NCBI GenBank assembly: GCA_964406515.1 | Contig: CAYORV010000001.1 | Span: forward strand, 37,852-101,851 | Direction of reading: 5' to 3' | DNA length: 64,000 bases | Source of the DNA: JAGLWP01 sp964406515 | GTDB taxonomy: Archaea > Nanobdellota > Nanobdellia > Pacearchaeales > GW2011-AR1 | In this document: positions 59,952-64,000 of the stretch, in pieces | Numbering within the stretch: position 1 is the stretch's first letter | How the letters are laid out: the number at the start of each line of letters is the position of its first letter | Made by a program: the position numbers and the translations under genes | The notes under the pieces: generated by a model | The model's input: only the letters and a program-made list of their open reading frames with translations | The model's database searches: none | Told to the model about the DNA's origin: nothing

Positions 59952-60920
59952 ATGTCAGATGAAAAAGTGTCGATAATTATTCCGTGTAAGGAAATTGATT
60001 CTTTGACTGAAAAATGTCTTGAAGAATGTCTAAAATTAGATTATGATGATTTTGAAATCTTGGTTCTACCAGATGAATCGAATCAAGAAAATCAAAAAAG
60101 GTTTGCGGATGAGAAGATAAAAATAATAGAAACTGGAAAAGTCAAACCTGCATTAAAGAGGAATCTTGGGATGGAGAAAGCAAGCGGGGATTATTTTGCG
60201 TTTATTGATTCAGATGCTTATCCTGGAAAAGATTGGTTAAAAAATGCAATTAAATATTTTAAAGATGAAAAGATTGGAATTGTGGGTGGTCCAAATTTAA
60301 CTCCGCATAAAGCAAATTTTGCCGAGCATATTTCTGGTTATGTACTTTCAAATTTTTGGGTAAGTGGTCCTGCAAGTTTGCGATATTGTGTAGCACAAAA
60401 CCAAATTGTTAAAGAGTTGCCTTCTTGTAATTATATTTCTAAAAAAGAAATTTCCCCAAAATACAAGGAAGGATTTTTGACTGCAGAAGATTCAAAATTT
60501 TGTTTTGATGTAAAAAAACAAGGGTATAATGTTCTCTATGCAAGGGATGTTGTGGTATATCATCATAGGCGAAACACAATCGGCAAACATATCAAACAGA
60601 TGTTTATTTATGGTAGAGATATTGCTTGGCTTGCAAAAGAAGAATTTTCTTGGGATATGCTTTATTTTTCTCTATTAAGTCTATTTGTGATTGGCTTTCT
60701 TACAGGAATAACATTATCTATATTTTATCCTACAATAAAATTGGTTTTTTTTATGCTTGCTCTTTTTTATTTGTTTTTAATGCTTATCACTAGCGTTCAT
60801 GAAAATTTAATAATGACTTTGTATGTTATCCTAATAAGCATTGCAACGCACTTTGCATATGGGATTGGATTTCTTTGGGGGGTTTTCACCAAGAATAAAA
60901 ATGAAGTTCAGGTAAAATAA
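59952..60920 (+). CDS. Glycosyltransferase family 2 with C-terminal membrane segments
   Basis: A protein of 322 residues. The GT-A core has KVSIIIPCKEIDSLTEKCL, GEILVLPDES-like strand (EILVLPDES), AFIDSDAYPG with the metal-binding Asp pair near residue 85, and TAEDSKFCFDV. A His-rich stretch YHHRRNTIGKHIKQMF follows near residue 205. Three hydrophobic segments at the C-terminus anchor it to the membrane. It probably adds a sugar to a lipid-linked acceptor. The end meets the convergent membrane protein gene with no gap. Confidence 0.85.
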   Translation: MSDEKVSIIIPCKEIDSLTEKCLEECLKLDYDDFEILVLPDESNQENQKRFADEKIKIIETGKVKPALKRNLGMEKASGDYFAFIDSDAYPGKDWLKNAIKYFKDEKIGIVGGPNLTPHKANFAEHISGYVLSNFWVSGPASLRYCVAQNQIVKELPSCNYISKKEISPKYKEGFLTAEDSKFCFDVKKQGYNVLYARDVVVYHHRRNTIGKHIKQMFIYGRDIAWLAKEEFSWDMLYFSLLSLFVIGFLTGITLSIFYPTIKLVFFMLALFYLFLMLITSVHENLIMTLYVILISIATHFAYGIGFLWGVFTKNKNEVQVK

Positions 60921-61391
60921 CTAAAAATCTAAATCATCTATAAAAGTTAATCCACGAGATTTTAGGAATGTATAAAGCACGGATATTTTATTGAATTCAT
61001 TAAATTTTATTATTTCCAGAGATAAATCTAAAATAAGATGGAATGTGAATCCAATTAAGATAAAATAAAAGATTGGGGATACAAAAAATCCGAGTGTGAA
61101 TAAAATCATTAAAATTTCTATGCCATGTAGAAAGTATGTTCCGAAATGTGTCTTCTTTTTTTGTTCCTTAGATAACGAATGACATTTTGTCTTATGGTCT
61201 GTATACCATTTATATGCTCTAAGGGGATTTATGCTCTTTTTTTTATAAACATAATAAATGTAATGATCAATGTCAATTAAAAAAGAAGAAAGGAAAATTA
61301 TTGATGCGCCTAAAATCCCCACAGAAGGAAAAATTAAAAAAATCGCGGCTACGAAAACGATTCCTAATAACATGTGAGTTTGCGGAAGCAT
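60921..61391 (-). CDS. Integral membrane protein, YdjM/DUF457-like metal-dependent hydrolase family
   Basis: A protein of 156 residues with 3-4 hydrophobic segments. His and Asp residues sit at the helix ends: QTHMLLG near residue 6, SFLIDIDHYIYY near 40, FLHGIEIL near 95 and FHLILDLSLE near 123. These match the spaced ligands of the YdjM/DUF457 family of putative membrane metal hydrolases. The function is not known. It follows secD on the same strand with a gap of 7 nt, so it may be in that operon. Confidence 0.68.
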   Translation of the reverse strand: MLPQTHMLLGIVFVAAIFLIFPSVGILGASIIFLSSFLIDIDHYIYYVYKKKSINPLRAYKWYTDHKTKCHSLSKEQKKKTHFGTYFLHGIEILMILFTLGFFVSPIFYFILIGFTFHLILDLSLEIIKFNEFNKISVLYTFLKSRGLTFIDDLDF

Positions 61392-61398
61392 CTCTTTT

Positions 61399-62922
61399 TT
61401 ATCCCTCTATTTTCTTGATTATGTCTGTGAAAGCCGGTCGAGTAATTAAAACCCCGATTGTAATTCCCAAGATTGTTGTGAATACAAATCCTTTTAGTAA
61501 ACCTGCGCCAGCCCACCAAAGAGGAAGCAATGCCACTACTGCTGTGAAATAAGCACCAAGGATTATTCCGAATGCTCTTTTCATTCTTTGTTTTATGCTC
61601 AAAAATTTGCTTTGTTTTGCTTCATCTAAAACTATAATTTGGCTATCAATTCCAGTACCTATTGCAGCTAAAATTCCTGCCATACTAGGTAAATCTAAAT
61701 CCCATTTTATTACTGATGCAATTCCTAGGATGATTATAATTTCTGATATACTAGTTATTAACAGTGCCAAAGAAGATTTTAATTTTCTATATCTTATAAA
61801 AATAATTAGTGTTATTGCAAATAATGCAGCCAAGCCTGCGAAAAGTATAGATTTAGTAAATTCTGTTCCCAATGTTGGGGAGATTGTATCTAACTTTACT
61901 ATTTCTAATTTATAGGGTAAACTTCCTGTAATCAATATTGTTTGAAGTTTATGCATCTCTTCTTCTGCAGCAGCATAAGCATCGCTTTGTGTTGCTCCTG
62001 TTTCTGATCCTTGGATTTGAATTTGAGTGGTAACTCTTCCCTTAAGACCTTCGCTTATCAACAAACTATTTACTAATTGATCATCGATATATAAATCAAG
62101 AGGACTTGACAAATAAGTTCCTTCGGCTGTTGAATTAACATCAAGAGTTGAGGTTACATCTGCGTGTTTTTGAGCTGCATCTTCACTAAGATAAACTGTG
62201 AATCTAAAATTACAGAAATATCCTGCTTGGGCTTGTTCACAAGAATAAATTCCGGATCCTTGGCCAGATCTTGCAACAGAAGTTATGTCTCTTTCTCCTC
62301 CAATAAATACAATTTCTTCGCCAATCTTTGCCTCGAATTTTCCTTGCTGAGAAATCAAATCTCTTAAATCTTCAGGTGTAGCCCCTGCAATTTCTACTAA
62401 CATAAATTGATTTCCTTCTAAATCTGAAACCGCACGGATGTTCATATCTGTTATTCCATATACGTTGAATCTATTGTTAACTATATCTACAAGATCATTA
62501 ATTTCTTCAGAAGAAAGTTTTTCATCTTGTGCTTTTACTAATGCTCTTGAACCTCCTACAAGATCAAGACCTAATTTAATGTTGGACTTTGGAATTTCTG
62601 CGACAATTATTTCTGGAGCTGTGTCTGTATAAAGAATATATTCAATTTCATTTATTGTGAATGTTGTTTTTACTTTTTCTCCTGAAACGAATTTCTCATT
62701 CATTAATTCTGAAAAGCTTTCGACACCAGATATTTTTTGACCATCTATTTTTGTTATAACTTGTCCTTGTCTTAAATCTTGTTCAAATGCTGTTGAATTT
62801 GATTCGACACTTGTTATTAAAACGCCTTCTTGAAGAAATGTAGGAGTTATGAAAATAGAAATCAAGGATAATGCTATTAAAATAATCCACAACCAAATTC
62901 TCCAAGTAAATTTGACTTTCAT
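61399..62922 (-). CDS. secD: Protein translocase subunit SecD with PDZ-like insertion
   Basis: A protein of 507 residues. The N-terminal membrane segment (WRIWLWIILIALSLISIFIT) is followed by a PDZ-like segment at about residues 34-87 (VLITSVESNSTAFEQDLR, GQVITKIDGQKISG), then the SecD signature GLDLVGGSRALV, the large external P1 domain, and a C-terminal half with several membrane segments ending with GTGIDSQIIVLDEAK. SecD works with SecF to help protein export, using the proton gradient. Its start overlaps the secF stop by 4 nt, with secF first, the order seen in archaea. Confidence 0.92.
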   Translation of the reverse strand: MKVKFTWRIWLWIILIALSLISIFITPTFLQEGVLITSVESNSTAFEQDLRQGQVITKIDGQKISGVESFSELMNEKFVSGEKVKTTFTINEIEYILYTDTAPEIIVAEIPKSNIKLGLDLVGGSRALVKAQDEKLSSEEINDLVDIVNNRFNVYGITDMNIRAVSDLEGNQFMLVEIAGATPEDLRDLISQQGKFEAKIGEEIVFIGGERDITSVARSGQGSGIYSCEQAQAGYFCNFRFTVYLSEDAAQKHADVTSTLDVNSTAEGTYLSSPLDLYIDDQLVNSLLISEGLKGRVTTQIQIQGSETGATQSDAYAAAEEEMHKLQTILITGSLPYKLEIVKLDTISPTLGTEFTKSILFAGLAALFAITLIIFIRYRKLKSSLALLITSISEIIIILGIASVIKWDLDLPSMAGILAAIGTGIDSQIIVLDEAKQSKFLSIKQRMKRAFGIILGAYFTAVVALLPLWWAGAGLLKGFVFTTILGITIGVLITRPAFTDIIKKIEG

Positions 62923-63815
62923 TTTTTCTTACTTACATACCATTTAAGTATTGAAACATTTGTTATCCAAGTGTTTAAAAGATCAAATCCAAGACCTATT
63001 GAAAGTATTGTGAAAATTTGAGTTAACACAGAAGAAAATGAACTCACAACAATTAGAGCAAACAACACTGCAAAAAGAGACGTTAAAGTCATTGTTGTTC
63101 CTGTTTTAAATGCTCCAAAAATTCTTTGATTTAATGATCCTTCATCTCGTTTTAAAATTCTTGTTGTAAGTAAAATATCTGTATCTACCGAATAACCTAT
63201 CAACATTAGGAATGCTATGATTCCTGCACTTGATACTTTTATTCCTAAAAGATTAACCACAACTAAAGTCATCAAAATATCTGCAAAGGCGGATATAATT
63301 ACTGCTGCAGAAGGCACAGGTGTTTTAAAGATTATGAACACAACTATTGCCATAAACAAGAATGCAATTAATATCGCTATTATCAATTGTCTGTAAAAAC
63401 TTTCACTAAGGGTTGAACCTGTAAATTCAAAGCTACTATTTTCATTAGTTAATTCATATCCTAGATAATCTTCTAATACTTGTTCTGCTTGTTCGCCATC
63501 AGAAGTAGTCTCAACCACAATTGCTAGTTTTTCCCTTGTAATCAAATCATAAATTTCTCTCGTGCTTAATTCTTCAAGTTCTTCAGATAATACTCTTTCT
63601 AACTCTTTTGTATCAATATTATCATTAATAGTTATGGAAGTTCCTCCAGTTAGAGAAATATCTTTTCTTATGAAATCTTGATTTTGGGAATAAAAATAAG
63701 GCATATAAATCGCAGAAAAAACTAATATTGCTAAGGGTATTAACAATAGCAACTTGTAATTCTTATCATGAAATTTTGCGAATTTATTTTTTTTCTGTTC
63801 TTGTTCGTTTTCCAT
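62919..63815 (-). CDS. secF: Protein translocase subunit SecF
   Basis: A protein of 298 residues, with an N-terminal membrane segment (LLLLIPLAILVFSAIYMP), the conserved DISLTGGTSITI, then five further membrane segments. SYSVDTDILLTTRILKR matches the conserved membrane motif with an Asp pair shared by SecF and RND transporters, and LTSLFAVLFALIVV follows. It works with SecD in protein secretion. It is the first gene of the secF-secD unit. The upstream TATA-like string (AATATAAAAC near 63821-63830) is too close to the ATG for a leaderless start, so transcription may begin further upstream near the tRNA. Confidence 0.9.
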   Translation of the reverse strand: MENEQEQKKNKFAKFHDKNYKLLLLIPLAILVFSAIYMPYFYSQNQDFIRKDISLTGGTSITINDNIDTKELERVLSEELEELSTREIYDLITREKLAIVVETTSDGEQAEQVLEDYLGYELTNENSSFEFTGSTLSESFYRQLIIAILIAFLFMAIVVFIIFKTPVPSAAVIISAFADILMTLVVVNLLGIKVSSAGIIAFLMLIGYSVDTDILLTTRILKRDEGSLNQRIFGAFKTGTTMTLTSLFAVLFALIVVSSFSSVLTQIFTILSIGLGFDLLNTWITNVSILKWYVSKKK

Positions 63816-63840
63816 TTTGTTTTATATTGGGTCGGGAAAA

Positions 63841-63856
63841 TGCGCCGGTCGGGATT
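63841..63856. repeat. 16-bp copy of the tRNA-Gly 3' end
   Basis: TGCGCCGGTCGGGATT at 63841-63856 is identical to 63947-63962, which is the 3' end of the tRNA on the opposite strand. The two copies are in the same orientation and 106 bp apart. Such duplications mark integration sites or tRNA gene rearrangements. No integrase gene is visible. Confidence 0.75.
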
Positions 63857-63946
63857 GCTCGCAAGCTCGCTCGGACTTTTACTTTTGCTGGGATGTGTTC
63901 TCGCGAACATTGCTCGTCGAACCTAGGTTCTCATCCCTCAGTGCAA
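63857..63946. other. GC-richer spacer between repeat copies with palindromes
   Basis: This 90-bp spacer is richer in G and C than the rest. It has the perfect 12-bp palindrome GAACCTAGGTTC at 63919-63930 and a flanking stem GGGATG (63890-63895) with CATCCC (63932-63937). The stem could fold around the palindrome. No protein is encoded. Confidence 0.6.
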
Positions 63947-64000
63947 TGCGCCGGTCGGGATTCGAACCCGAGTCATCTGCTTGGAAGGCAGAGATTCTAC
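63947..64000 (-). tRNA. tRNA-Gly(UCC), partial (5' end outside window)
   Basis: On the minus strand the anticodon stem TCTGC/GCAGA encloses the loop CTTCCAA, giving anticodon UCC for glycine. The T arm is TCGGG-TTCGAAT-CCCGA, followed by the acceptor 3' strand CCGGCGC and discriminator A at 63947. No CCA is encoded. The D arm and 5' acceptor strand lie beyond the window edge. No intron is seen in the visible anticodon loop. Confidence 0.9.

Noticed and set aside
1..64000. CRISPR array
   Set aside because: No regular array of short direct repeats with unique spacers was seen, and no cas-like genes are present.
1..64000. Insertion sequence or transposase genes
   Set aside because: No transposase or integrase motif was recognised in any long frame, although the island shows duplications.

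Overview
The window looks like an AT-rich archaeal chromosome, most likely from a DPANN-type lineage such as Woesearchaeota or Pacearchaeota. That placement is inferred, because no rRNA or ribosomal protein gene is present. The archaeal signs are TATA boxes of the CTTTATAAA type about 20-33 nt before many start codons, few Shine-Dalgarno sites at those starts, an archaeal-style secF-secD gene order, and a tRNA with no encoded CCA. Genes are dense, often overlap by 4 nt, and no gap exceeds 300 bases.

Apart from the right-hand secFD/tRNA end, almost everything is one large surface-glycan island. Left to right: (1) 1-2683, a membrane mannosyltransferase-like gene, a radical SAM enzyme and a GT2 glycosyltransferase on the minus strand. 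(2) 2788-8697, a heptose-activation operon: nucleotidyltransferase, kinase/HAD-phosphatase fusion, second kinase, phosphoheptose isomerase, epimerase and RfaE2-like nucleotidyltransferase. It is flanked on both sides by paralogous GT2 genes. (3) 8649-25339, glycosyltransferases mixed with seven radical SAM enzymes (three with B12-binding domains), an oxidoreductase, HD and PHP hydrolases, an aminotransferase, and a scar of two decayed genes near 21 kb. (4) 25473-32609, a thiamine-diphosphate enzyme block that may build a branched or acyl-type sugar. (5) 32665-43187, a deoxysugar block with a C-methyltransferase/dehydratase-like fusion, GDP-mannose 4,6-dehydratase, perosamine-synthase-like aminotransferase, NUDIX enzymes, a GT9 heptosyltransferase and an FkbM methyltransferase. 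(6) 43184-46939, two tandem copies of a module made of an alkaline-phosphatase-superfamily enzyme plus a small ribbon-helix-helix-like protein, with a third small paralog opposite. (7) 47003-56444, a phosphonate operon. (8) 56446-60920, flippase, kinase/nucleotidyltransferase fusion and membrane-anchored GT2. (9) 60921-64000, membrane protein, SecD, SecF and a partial tRNA-Gly.

The most striking system is the phosphonate operon. Its first four genes have the same domain make-up as the early steps of Streptomyces fosfomycin biosynthesis: a Fom3-like B12 radical SAM methyltransferase, a Fom1-like cytidylyltransferase-PEP mutase fusion, a phosphonopyruvate decarboxylase (Fom2-like) and an iron alcohol dehydrogenase (FomC-like). 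They are followed by two AlkP-superfamily enzymes with Thr or Ser nucleophiles, a second cytidylyltransferase and an organophosphate-type transporter. No FomD or epoxidase (Fom4/HppE) gene is visible. The simplest reading is that the cell makes CMP-activated 2-hydroxyethyl- or 2-hydroxypropyl-phosphonate and attaches it to a heptose- and deoxysugar-containing surface glycan, instead of making an antibiotic. This is inferred from domains and gene order and has not been tested.
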